Notes: generated by a model not told the origin, from the sequence alone. A stretch of DNA of 5,977 bases from Chthoniobacterales bacterium (GCA_013812515.1 JACCTI010000183.1:1-5977), one strand, 5' to 3'; shown: positions 1 through 5,884, counted from the stretch's first letter. Translations and numbers: made by a program.

Positions 1-757
1 GGTCCAGCGAGAGCAGGCGCTGCTTGTTCGTTAGGGCGACTTCCGGCGACGGCGAAGCGTAAGCCTCATGCATGTATTCGGCCGATTCGCTCTGAATGAT
101 GATGCAATCGGGCCGCTGCTTCGCGATGCCATGGGTAGCCAGAATGCTAGCCGCCACGGAATGCTTGAGCGCAGTCACGAAGCCCTGATCGGTTTTCAGT
201 TGTTCGTTCCAAATGCCATCTTTCGCGCTCAGTTTTGCGGTGACATAGATTTCGTTCACCGGCGTGAAATAGCGGACCCATGGGTAGCGTTTCGCGACCG
301 CCTCCGCGTACTCCGCGAAATGGACCGGCAGCTCCGGATTTTGGAAGTCACCGATCCAATCGGGTACGCCGAAGTGGAGCAAGTCGAGGATGGGCGTGAT
401 TTCGAGCCGGCGCATTTCGCGCATGACCTCGTCGGCGAAAGAGAAATCGTATTTATCTTTGCCGAGATGAATCTTGTGACACGGCAGCCCGTAGCGGAGC
501 ACTTTCAATCCGAGATCTTTCACGAGCTGCAAATCCTCGCGCCAATGCTCGTAATGCCCGCATTCGTCGAGCTGATCCCGACGCGTTTTCCCATTGTCGA
601 TTGTGGGATTCGAACACTCCACGCCGGTGGCGAACATGAATTTGGCCGGCCCGCCATCGGGCAGTCCGCTGCCGTCCTTGCCCGCCGCCCCACCGTATTC
701 GTCGCCCTCATCGCCGGGGCGAACTTTTTTAAGGATGTCGAGAAAGCCTTTGCTCAT
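1..757 (-). CDS. Glycoside hydrolase family 1-like protein (beta-glucosidase-like), 3' end outside the window
   Basis: The first 252 codons are present; the rest lies left of position 1. The residues resemble GH1 (beta-glucosidase / 6-phospho-beta-glucosidase) TIM barrels. FMFATGVECSNPTI (about 40-53) matches the barrel-entry strand. HYEHWREDLQLVKDLGLKVLRYG (about 68-90) is the 'W..D..L...LG...RY' region. LDLLHFGVPDW (124-134) corresponds to the GH1 'TLxHWDLPxW' strand with its conserved His (H128). FTPVNE (164-169) corresponds to T(F/L)NEP, placing E169 as the likely acid/base; NEI replaces the usual NEP. The nucleophile motif (TENG) would lie outside the window. No signal peptide is visible, so the protein is probably cytoplasmic. 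ATG at 757 is the first usable start, because this frame has an upstream stop and no other start. It has no Shine-Dalgarno of its own and is probably translated by coupling. Family assignment is fairly sure; the natural glycoside is unknown. Confidence 0.82.
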   Translation of the reverse strand, partial: MSKGFLDILKKVRPGDEGDEYGGAAGKDGSGLPDGGPAKFMFATGVECSNPTIDNGKTRRDQLDECGHYEHWREDLQLVKDLGLKVLRYGLPCHKIHLGKDKYDFSFADEVMREMRRLEITPILDLLHFGVPDWIGDFQNPELPVHFAEYAEAVAKRYPWVRYFTPVNEIYVTAKLSAKDGIWNEQLKTDQGFVTALKHSVAASILATHGIAKQRPDCIIIQSESAEYMHEAYASPSPEVALTNKQRLLSLD

Positions 758-796
758 AAAATGCTTGCTGCGTTGCTGTTCATGTTTTGGTCCTCC
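754..796 (-). promoter_or_regulatory. Shine-Dalgarno plus 9-codon mini-ORF coupling the GMC gene to the GH1-like gene
   Basis: On the minus strand GGAGG (792-796) lies 8 nt before an ATG at 783-781. That ATG overlaps the TGA of the GMC gene (ATGA). The ATG opens a mini-ORF, MNSNAASIL, whose TGA (756-754) overlaps the ATG (757-755) of the GH1-like gene, again as ATGA. The hydrolase start has no Shine-Dalgarno, so ribosomes loaded at GGAGG probably terminate at 754 and re-initiate at 757. The alternative is a 1-nt indel in the 4-T run just before ATG 757 (minus strand): one extra T would fuse the mini-ORF in frame to the hydrolase and make 783 its start. The arrangement is visible; its function is inferred. 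Confidence 0.5.
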
Positions 797-3011
797 GAGT
801 GTCGTTCAAAAATTGATCCGCAGTGCGGAGCGAAAGCGCCATGATCGTTAGGGCAGGATTCGCGGCGAGCGCGCTCGGAAAGATGGAATGGTCGCAGATG
901 AAAAGTCCGTCTATCCCGAAGCAGCGGCCGTCACTGTCCACGACGGCGCTTTCTCCATCGCGCCCCATCCGGCAAGTGCCGATGATGTGCGCGAAGCGTG
1001 GGAATGCCCACAAGTCCTGACCGCCAGCCTCTTCCCAGATTTCGCGCATCAACCGATCGGCGTGCGCGCTCAGCCGGCGTTCGTTTTCACCCGCAGAAAA
1101 ATGAATGCGCGGTTTCGGGAACCCGCGCACATCCGGCTCGTCACTGAGCTCAACGAAATTTTCCGGCGACGGAAGGCACTCACCGAGGATGTTGATCCCA
1201 GCGAAGTGGTTATACCCGAGCAAATGCTCGCCGAGAGCATCGCCAAATAACCCGCGCCCGCTGCGTGCAAGCTGGCTCGCGTAGGTGACCGGCATCACGC
1301 CAATGCTTTGCAGCAAATATCCGCCGGCGAAGTCTGCATCGTTAGGCCGGTGCGTGTCCTCAGAGATCAGACCTCCCGGAATTCCTTTGAACGGCCGTGT
1401 TTCTTCGTCGAACCACGCCCAGATTTGCGCGCCGGTGTGCGCCATGAAGTTGCGGCCGGCCTGCCCATTCTCGTTGGCAAGGCCGTTCATGAGCAAGAGG
1501 CGCGGCGTTTCAATCGCGCCCGCGCAAAGAAAGACGTTGCGGCATCGTTGCCGATGTTCCTTTCCATCCTGCACGTAGACGACTGCCGAGACGCGGCCAC
1601 TTGAATGGCGCTCGATCTGCGTCGCGAATGTCTCCGGGCGCAATTCCGCACCTGCTTGCAGAGCTACTGGAATGAAGGTTACATCCACGCTCGCCTTGGC
1701 GCCTGTCGAGCAGCCGGACTGACAGAAGCCGCGGTTCGTGCAGGCCGGGCGCCAGCCGACTGCAGGTTGGTAATATGGCGCGGAGAGCGCGGCATTCGGC
1801 GCGGCAGATGTGCGGATGCCGAGCTTACGGCAAGCTCGCTGCATCAATTGCGCGGCGCTGTTGAGCGGCAAAGGCGCGAGCGGGTAACCGCGACGACGCG
1901 GCGGTCCCCACGGATAGTGAGTGGGGCCCGAGACGCCGAGAAATGCTTCCAGTTCATCGTAGTACGGCTCCAATTCTTCGTAGCCGAACGGCCAGTCCAC
2001 CCCGACGCCAAATTCACTGTGCAGCCGGAAATCATCTGGCTGCGGGCGCGGAGTGTAAGCGGTGTAGTGCAGCGTTGAGCCGCCAACTCCGATTCCCGAA
2101 TTGTTGTTGCCGAACGCGATCGGATCGCGCCCGGCGCTGAGGCGCTCGTCATTCCAAAAGAGATCTCGTTGGGCGCGTTCGTCGGTGGCGAAATCGCGCG
2201 CTGGATTGCAGAACTTTCCGGCCTCCAGTGCGACGATCTTCAATCCCGCCTGCGCGAGCCGGGCCAGAAGCGGACCACCACCGGCGCCTGTGCCGATGAC
2301 CACGACATCAACGATTTCGCTTTCTGACCAATGCCGCATCACGGGCTCGGCGTGATCGCGAGGCTTGGCCAACGGCGGAAGAGCCGCCGGCGTAGTGAAG
2401 CTGTTTTCCCTCTCGGCAGGCTCCCACACCTCTCGCTCATCCAGGCCGATGCGCTGCCAACCGGCCGCATCCGCCATTCCGGCATAACCGATCTGTTCCT
2501 GCACGAGCGGGTCGCTCATGTAGCATTCGGAGATCTCGGCGAGTAGCTCTTCGAAGAACCGTTTAGCGTCGAAGGTCTTCCACGCTTCCCCGCTCGATTC
2601 AGCACGCGCGACTGTTGTTACAAATGCATCCTGCCGCTCGCTCGAAAGCGCCGCGAAGCATTCGACGCCTTCCAGACGCGCGCTTGCATCGAGCGCGCGG
2701 AGACCCTTCCGGTACGCATCGCCGTCAGGTGGGAGGCTGTCGTATCGCCAGCCGTCGCAGTGTCCCTCTGCGAGCCGCGTGTCAATCGCCTGCGCCGCCT
2801 GTTTTCCCGTCAGGGGCGAGTCCGCCGGCAGAAGCCGGATGCACGCGGCCGTGAGCGCGCCGAATTCATCGAGGCTAAAAAACTGCGGCGCCGTTTCCTC
2901 GGCTGGTTGCAGGCGCGCCTCGATGACCGAGCGCGTCGCAGGAGTAAGGAGCTCAGTGCGCAGCAGTGCGCGCACACTCCCAACCGGGTAGATCGCGTCG
3001 CGCTTAGCCAC
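780..3011 (-). CDS. GMC-family FAD oxidoreductase with fused gluconate-2-dehydrogenase subunit-3-like N-terminal domain
   Basis: 743 residues in two parts. Residues about 7-195 resemble the small subunit of membrane gluconate 2-dehydrogenases (DEFGALTAACIRLLP at 48-62, QIGYAGMADAAGWQRIG at 173-189). Residues about 233-738 are a GMC flavoprotein: the FAD dinucleotide loop GTGAGGG (240-246), GVGGST (308-313), GAIETPRLL (498-506) and the C-terminal catalytic region with H675 in HIIGTCRMG and N718 in AANPALT. C424, C430 and C434 form a Cys-x5-Cys-x3-Cys motif like the hinge cysteines of FAD-dependent glucose and fructose dehydrogenases. It probably oxidises a sugar, sugar acid or other alcohol. 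There is no Tat or Sec signal, unlike many free-standing small subunits, and no CxxCH haem motif. The GTG start (3011) overlaps the SDR stop by 8 nt and lacks a clear Shine-Dalgarno; a GTG at codon 13 is an alternative. Substrate and electron acceptor are unknown. Confidence 0.9.
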   Translation of the reverse strand: MAKRDAIYPVGSVRALLRTELLTPATRSVIEARLQPAEETAPQFFSLDEFGALTAACIRLLPADSPLTGKQAAQAIDTRLAEGHCDGWRYDSLPPDGDAYRKGLRALDASARLEGVECFAALSSERQDAFVTTVARAESSGEAWKTFDAKRFFEELLAEISECYMSDPLVQEQIGYAGMADAAGWQRIGLDEREVWEPAERENSFTTPAALPPLAKPRDHAEPVMRHWSESEIVDVVVIGTGAGGGPLLARLAQAGLKIVALEAGKFCNPARDFATDERAQRDLFWNDERLSAGRDPIAFGNNNSGIGVGGSTLHYTAYTPRPQPDDFRLHSEFGVGVDWPFGYEELEPYYDELEAFLGVSGPTHYPWGPPRRRGYPLAPLPLNSAAQLMQRACRKLGIRTSAAPNAALSAPYYQPAVGWRPACTNRGFCQSGCSTGAKASVDVTFIPVALQAGAELRPETFATQIERHSSGRVSAVVYVQDGKEHRQRCRNVFLCAGAIETPRLLLMNGLANENGQAGRNFMAHTGAQIWAWFDEETRPFKGIPGGLISEDTHRPNDADFAGGYLLQSIGVMPVTYASQLARSGRGLFGDALGEHLLGYNHFAGINILGECLPSPENFVELSDEPDVRGFPKPRIHFSAGENERRLSAHADRLMREIWEEAGGQDLWAFPRFAHIIGTCRMGRDGESAVVDSDGRCFGIDGLFICDHSIFPSALAANPALTIMALSLRTADQFLNDTRRTKT

Positions 3012-3882
3012 TGGAGAGCCGGCCGCCGGTCACTTCCACGAGCGCACCCGTCATGTAACTGCCGTCGCTCGAAGCGAGAAGCACATACGCAGGCGCCAAC
3101 TCCTCCGGTTGTCCCGGCCGCGCGAGGGCGACTTCGTGGCCGAAGTTTTCCACTTCCTCGATCGGCATGGTTGCGGGAATGTTCGGCGTCCAGATCGGGC
3201 CGGGCACGACGCAATTCACGCGAATGCCGCGCTCGCCGAGATTCAGCGCGAGCGATTTGGTAAAGGCGTGGACCGCGCCTTTCGTCGCGGTGTAATCGAT
3301 CAGCATCGGATTGCCGCTCAGGCCGACGATGCTGCCGGTGTTCACGATCGCATCACCTTTGGTGAGATGCGGGAGCGCCGCTTTCACCATGTAGAAGTAG
3401 CCGAAAATGTTCGTCTCGAACGTGAGGCGAAATTGTTCTTCGGTCAGGTCTTCGAATTTTTTCTGCGCCATCTGGAAGTGCGCGTTGTTGACCAGAATAT
3501 TCAGCCCGCCGAATTCCTTCACCGTTCGTTTCACCGCCGCGCGACAAGCCTTCGGATCGCGGACATCGCTCCGGAGCACGAGACACTTGCCGCCTTTGTC
3601 TTCGACCATCTTGCGCGTCGTTTTCGCGTCGCCGTCGTTCTTGTTATAGGTGATCGCGACCGCCGCGCCCTCCATCGCGAACGCGATCGCGACCGCGCGG
3701 CCAATCCCGGAATCAGCTCCCGTAATGATGGCGACTTTGCCTTTCAATTTCCCTGCCGGTTTGTAGTTCGACAGGTCACTGTCCGGCTGCTGCTTCATGT
3801 CCGACTGGCGCGCCGGGTACGGGAGCTTCTGTCCCTTGATGTCTTTGGATTTCGGGCGCGATTCTTGGCGGGACTTTGGCAT
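3004..3882 (-). CDS. Short-chain dehydrogenase/reductase of the YghA/YdaD/YhdF type
   Basis: 292 residues from the ATG at 3882, close to the roughly 285-295 of E. coli YghA and B. subtilis YdaD/YhdF. The Rossmann cofactor loop TGADSGIG is at 54-61, NNAH at 132-135 (standing for NNAG), the catalytic Asn in TNIFG at 158, Ser in NTGSIVG at 184, and YTATK with Tyr 197 and Lys 201. The N-terminal extension (SDMKQQPDSDLSNYKPAGKLKGK, about 27-49) before the Rossmann fold is typical of this subgroup. The enzyme should be a cytosolic NAD(P)(H)-dependent oxidoreductase; the Bacillus members belong to the general stress regulon. The frame stays open to an ATG at 3954, but that would add a Lys/Arg-rich stretch lying partly over the end of the channel gene, so 3882 is preferred. 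No clear Shine-Dalgarno is seen; it follows the channel gene by 31 nt and overlaps the GMC gene by 8 nt. The substrate is not predictable. Confidence 0.93.
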   Translation of the reverse strand: MPKSRQESRPKSKDIKGQKLPYPARQSDMKQQPDSDLSNYKPAGKLKGKVAIITGADSGIGRAVAIAFAMEGAAVAITYNKNDGDAKTTRKMVEDKGGKCLVLRSDVRDPKACRAAVKRTVKEFGGLNILVNNAHFQMAQKKFEDLTEEQFRLTFETNIFGYFYMVKAALPHLTKGDAIVNTGSIVGLSGNPMLIDYTATKGAVHAFTKSLALNLGERGIRVNCVVPGPIWTPNIPATMPIEEVENFGHEVALARPGQPEELAPAYVLLASSDGSYMTGALVEVTGGRLSSG

Positions 3883-3913
3883 GGGTTTCGGTGAGAGCGC
3901 GGCGCTGCGCCTC

Positions 3914-4672
3914 TTATTCCTGAGCTTCTTTTTCCATCGGCACGGGCGGCGCATCCATGTCGCGGAAAAACGGAAACCGGCTGTAGAGCTCGACCGCCAG
4001 CAACATCGCGAGCACAGGAGCGACGAAGTAGAGCCAGAGACCGTCGAACTTGTGCGCGGTCATCGCAGAGCCAAAGGTGCGCGCAGGGTTCAAGCTCATT
4101 CCGGAAAGCGGCGCCTCAAAGATGAGGTAGAGCGCGATCAGAATCCCGCCGAACAACCCGTCCAGCTTTTTCAAGCGCGTCGAATTGATCGCGACCAGGA
4201 TCGCGAACAGAAGCAGGAACGAGATCGCGAATTCCGCCACGAAGGCGACCAGCGCACCGGCCGGCCCAGGCGTCGTCGCGCCATACTTCACGTCCGGATG
4301 TCCGAACGCGTCGCCAATCGCGAAGAGGAGCAAACGCGCGGTGATCAGCGCGCCGACGAATTGCGCGATGATGTAAAAGATCGCGTCCGCCTGGCTGATC
4401 TTCCCCATCCGCCAGAAAGCGATAGTCACGGCGGGGTTAATGTGCGCGCCCGTGCGCCGGCCCCAGGGCGAATAGATAAGCAGCGCGATGTAAGTGCCCA
4501 TCACGAGGCCGAGGAGAACATGCCGCAGCATCTTGCTCGGCAGCGCGATGTGAACCGGCGAGTCCGGATGCTCCAGCAGTGTCGTTAGACCGCCGGCGAA
4601 GATCATGAACAGCGCCAGCCCGATGGCCTCGAAGAGGTATTCGGGCCAGTGGCGTTTCAGAGTGTCGAACAC
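3914..4672 (-). CDS. MIP-family channel, aquaporin-like
   Basis: 252 residues, usual for the major intrinsic protein family, with about six hydrophobic membrane segments. Both pore motifs are present: HINPAVT (NPA at 79-81) and SLNPARTFGSA (NPA at 195-197, followed by the selectivity-filter Arg 198). The conserved Glu residues of the first and fourth helices are seen at 15 (EYLFEAIG) and 147 (FVAEFA). After the second NPA the sequence is R-T-F rather than the R-D-F of glycerol facilitators, which favours an aquaporin. However, the fifth-helix position that is His in classical water channels appears to be Leu or Tyr, so permeant solutes are uncertain. The protein sits in the cytoplasmic membrane. 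The start is GTG at 4672, only 2 nt after the stop of the small membrane protein, with no strong Shine-Dalgarno. The C-terminal tail (PPVPMEKEAQE) is charged and presumably cytoplasmic. Confidence 0.93.
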   Translation of the reverse strand: MFDTLKRHWPEYLFEAIGLALFMIFAGGLTTLLEHPDSPVHIALPSKMLRHVLLGLVMGTYIALLIYSPWGRRTGAHINPAVTIAFWRMGKISQADAIFYIIAQFVGALITARLLLFAIGDAFGHPDVKYGATTPGPAGALVAFVAEFAISFLLLFAILVAINSTRLKKLDGLFGGILIALYLIFEAPLSGMSLNPARTFGSAMTAHKFDGLWLYFVAPVLAMLLAVELYSRFPFFRDMDAPPVPMEKEAQE

Positions 4673-4674
4673 GC

Positions 4675-4911
4675 TTATCGCCGCCTTCGCGCAACGCTGA
4701 AAACGCCGACGATTCCTCCAAGGACCAACACGGCAGCGCCTAAGATCGCCAGCGTTGCGCCTAACGAATGGATCGGTGCGTCTGGAGTGATGTATTTTTT
4801 TTCCGGGAAGTTTCCTGATGGACCGCTCACGTGCGCGTGAAAATATTCTTTGAAGATCCTTCCGGAATCGCCCAGACGGTGTGTCCGATCAATCTCACGG
4901 GCAAAGCGCAT
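4675..4911 (-). CDS. Small single-pass membrane protein, function unknown
   Basis: 78 residues from ATG at 4911. I do not recognise a family. A clear hydrophobic helix (LGATLAILGAAVLVLGGIVG, about 50-69) is followed by VFSVARRRR at the C-terminus, which predicts one membrane span with a positively charged cytoplasmic tail. The stop lies 2 nt before the channel gene start, so it is probably the first gene of the operon and coupled to the channel. The start is uncertain: ATG 4911 has only a weak purine stretch (GTGAAAG) directly upstream, and a GTG at 4830 would give a 51-residue protein beginning SGPSGNFPEKKY. Codons for EKK lie in a run of eight A residues (4802-4795), a possible slippage site. 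The C-terminal half is convincing; the N-terminal half may be non-coding, since it lies opposite the possible extension of a decayed + strand gene. Confidence 0.55.
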   Translation of the reverse strand: MRFAREIDRTHRLGDSGRIFKEYFHAHVSGPSGNFPEKKYITPDAPIHSLGATLAILGAAVLVLGGIVGVFSVARRRR

Positions 4912-4972
4912 CTTTCACTGCCGTGTGAGCGCGGGGCGGCGCAATTATTCCGAACGGGTCTCGCAACGGTGA

Positions 4973-5113
4973 CTCTTCGTTCAACCGGCTGGCGGTGGCA
5001 ACTCTGTGCCGGATAGCGGAACGACTGCGATGTTGCTCGGGAGTGCGTTCACTGGCTTGGGACTTCTGCGCTGCTCGGGAACATTAACAGCCCGAGTGTT
5101 GAGTTACAGGTGA
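4973..5113 (+). pseudogene. C-terminal remnant of a VPDSG-CTERM exported protein
   Basis: Reading from 4973 to the TGA at 5111-5113 gives PAGGGNSVPDSGTTAMLLG followed by SAFTGLGLLR. This matches the VPDSG-CTERM sorting signal: a Gly/Asn-rich linker, VPDSG at 5006-5020, a hydrophobic helix, then Arg. Such tails mark exported surface or matrix proteins processed by an exosortase-type system. The frame is closed by a TGA at 4970-4972 and there is no usable start, so the protein body is missing. One extra C near 4985 would join frame 0 upstream and read GDSSFNPAGGGNSVPDSG, which suggests at least one frameshift. The end is also unusual: instead of a short Arg-rich tail it runs on 15 more residues (CSGTLTARVLSYR). 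The motif is clear; treating it as a broken gene is inference. Confidence 0.6.
5074..5096 (+). other. Stem-loop near the end of the VPDSG-CTERM remnant
   Basis: CTCGGG (5074-5079) and CCCGAG (5091-5096) form a perfect 6-bp GC-rich stem with an 11-nt loop, followed by TGTTGAGTT. The tract after it is only moderately T-rich, so an intrinsic terminator for the former + strand gene is possible but weak. GCTCGGGA also occurs at 5035-5042, an imperfectly spaced direct copy of the 5' arm. Confidence 0.25.
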
Positions 5114-5139
5114 GACAAGTGCGGCGATAAGCTGATGGT

Positions 5140-5149
5140 GGAGGAGGAG
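5140..5149 (+). promoter_or_regulatory. Strong ribosome binding site of the DUF417 gene
   Basis: GGAGGAGGAG ends 10 nt before an ATG at 5160-5162. This is the best Shine-Dalgarno in the region and marks 5160 as the original start of the DUF417 gene, although the frame it opens (TAA at 5268-5270) is not the frame of the conserved protein. Confidence 0.55.
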
Positions 5150-5159
5150 TCCTAAAGAC

Positions 5160-5629
5160 ATGGAAAGAACTATCGGCGGCAATAGACATCCGGGGCGAGA
5201 TCTTGAAACATCGGCGCGATCGCTCTTCGCTACGCGCTGGTCCTGGCGGTATTGTGGATTGGGTGCCTAAAATTTACCGCTTACGAAGCGGAAGGCGTCT
5301 ATAAACATGCGTCCAATAGCCCGCTTCTGTCGTGGGGTTATCTGCTCTTAAGCGTGCGGGGACTGTCCACCCTGCTGGGCATCATTGAGGTTACTCTGGC
5401 GGCACTGATTGCCCTCAAACCCATCGCGCCGAAGCTATCCATCTTCGGTAGCTTGGGAGCTATCGCGAGGTTTTTGACCTCGTTGACCCTTGTGTTCACG
5501 ACGCCGGGAGTGTGGCAAAAGGATTATGGATTCCTGCGCTTTCCGCGTCCCCCGGGGCGATTCCTGATCAAGGATGTGGTGCTGCTGGCGGCTGCCCGCG
5601 TAACGCAGGTAGCAAGCTCGCTGCGCTAA
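5160..5629 (+). pseudogene. DUF417 (YkgB/RclC-like) membrane protein gene, frameshifted
   Basis: The frame 5207-5629 encodes most of a DUF417 protein: LRYALVLAVLWIGCLKFTAY and EAEG, then NSPLLSW, a helix around GIIEVTLAALIAL, FTTPGVW and GRFLIKDVVLL. E. coli RclC (YkgB), of the reactive-chlorine resistance operon, belongs to this family; several membrane helices are expected. The frame begins only after a TGA at 5204-5206. The well-placed ATG at 5160 (with GGAGGAGGAG) is in another frame and ends at 5268. Losing one base between about 5204 and 5216 explains this. Near the C-terminus the residues between GF (ending 5533) and GRF (from 5555) read LRFPRPP. Adding one base near 5533 and removing one from the C5G4 run at 5549-5557 restores PALSASP, which fits the family pattern. 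A TTG start at 5252 is possible but would lose the first helix. Family recognition is good; inactivity is inferred. Confidence 0.72.
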
Positions 5630-5686
5630 TTTCGTCTGCGACGAGTAGTCAGCCAGAGCGGTTTCGTTGCCGCTGCCGCCGGTCAA

Positions 5687-5760
5687 GCTACCTCGGATGA
5701 AACGGTAGCGTTGGATTTCGAATCCAGCTGATTGCGCTTTCTTGGGAAACCAGTGGTTTC
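5687..5760. repeat. Three adjacent short hairpins between the DUF417 remnant and the exported-protein gene
   Basis: Hairpin 1 is GCTACC (5687-5692) with GGTAGC (5704-5709), an 11-nt loop. Hairpin 2 is an 8-pair stem 5710-5717 with 5721-5728 (GTTGGATT / AATCCAGC, one G-T pair) around TCG. Hairpin 3 is GAAACC (5746-5751) with GGTTTC (5755-5760) around AGT. Hairpins 1 and 2 abut directly. None is followed by a T-run, so they do not look like simple terminators. They could be a structured leader or 3' end, operator palindromes, or the remains of a structured RNA. The rest of 5630-5884 shows nothing else I can identify. Confidence 0.4.
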
Positions 5761-5869
5761 AAACTTTCCGAGAGCCTGTCGGAATAAATCGAGTGCGGCT
5801 TCTTCTCATCTTCCAGAAAGCAGGAAATATTACGAACAACTCCAGATGCAACGGCGGTTAATTGAAAAA

Positions 5870-5878
5870 GGAAGGAAG
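5870..5878 (+). promoter_or_regulatory. Ribosome binding site of the exported-protein gene
   Basis: GGAAGGAAG lies in a purine-rich tract and its central GGA (5874-5876) stands 8 nt before the ATG at 5885. It fixes that start codon. Confidence 0.6.
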
Positions 5879-5884
5879 AAAAAC

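Larger units (their letters stand above)
4912..5159. other. Divergent intergenic region upstream of the minus-strand operon
   Basis: This region separates the five-gene minus-strand unit from the + strand DUF417 remnant and should hold the operon promoter, unless that lies further right. Apart from the VPDSG-CTERM remnant and its stem-loop I see no strong promoter. The best + strand candidate is TTACAG (5104-5109), 16 nt, GATAAG (5126-5131) upstream of the DUF417 start. On the minus strand GAATAAT (4952-4946) could be a -10-like element, but no good -35 stands before it. Both are weak. Confidence 0.3.

Noticed and set aside
68..844. Long + strand open frame of 258 codons
   Set aside because: It lies opposite the GH1-like gene, whose minus-strand frame carries clear family motifs; the + strand translation shows none.
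3109..3894. Long + strand open frame of 261 codons
   Set aside because: It is the antisense of the SDR gene, rich in Arg and His as expected from reversed GC-rich codons, with no recognisable domain.
3883..3954. Upstream ATG extending the SDR by 24 residues
   Set aside because: It would overlap the end of the channel gene and add a Lys/Arg-rich stretch unlike the family; the shorter form has the usual length.
3652..4230. Five copies of GATCGCGA (3652, 3685, 4187, 4199, 4223)
   Set aside because: They fall inside two coding regions where Ala and Ile codons (GCG, ATC) recur, so codon preference explains them; no regular spacing is seen.
3797..4588. Long + strand open frame of 263 codons
   Set aside because: It is antisense to the channel gene, highly charged and low in complexity, and the minus strand encodes an obvious MIP protein.
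4831..5016. + strand open frame of 61 codons before the VPDSG-CTERM remnant
   Set aside because: It ends out of frame with the sorting signal and has no recognisable motif; parts could belong to the decayed gene, but nothing supports it as a gene.
5680..5770. Possible tRNA (GGTAGC stem, then TTGGA-TTTCGAA-TCCAG like an anticodon arm)
   Set aside because: The first stem is too long for a D arm, the would-be T loop lacks the TTCRA arrangement, and no acceptor stem or CCA end can be placed.
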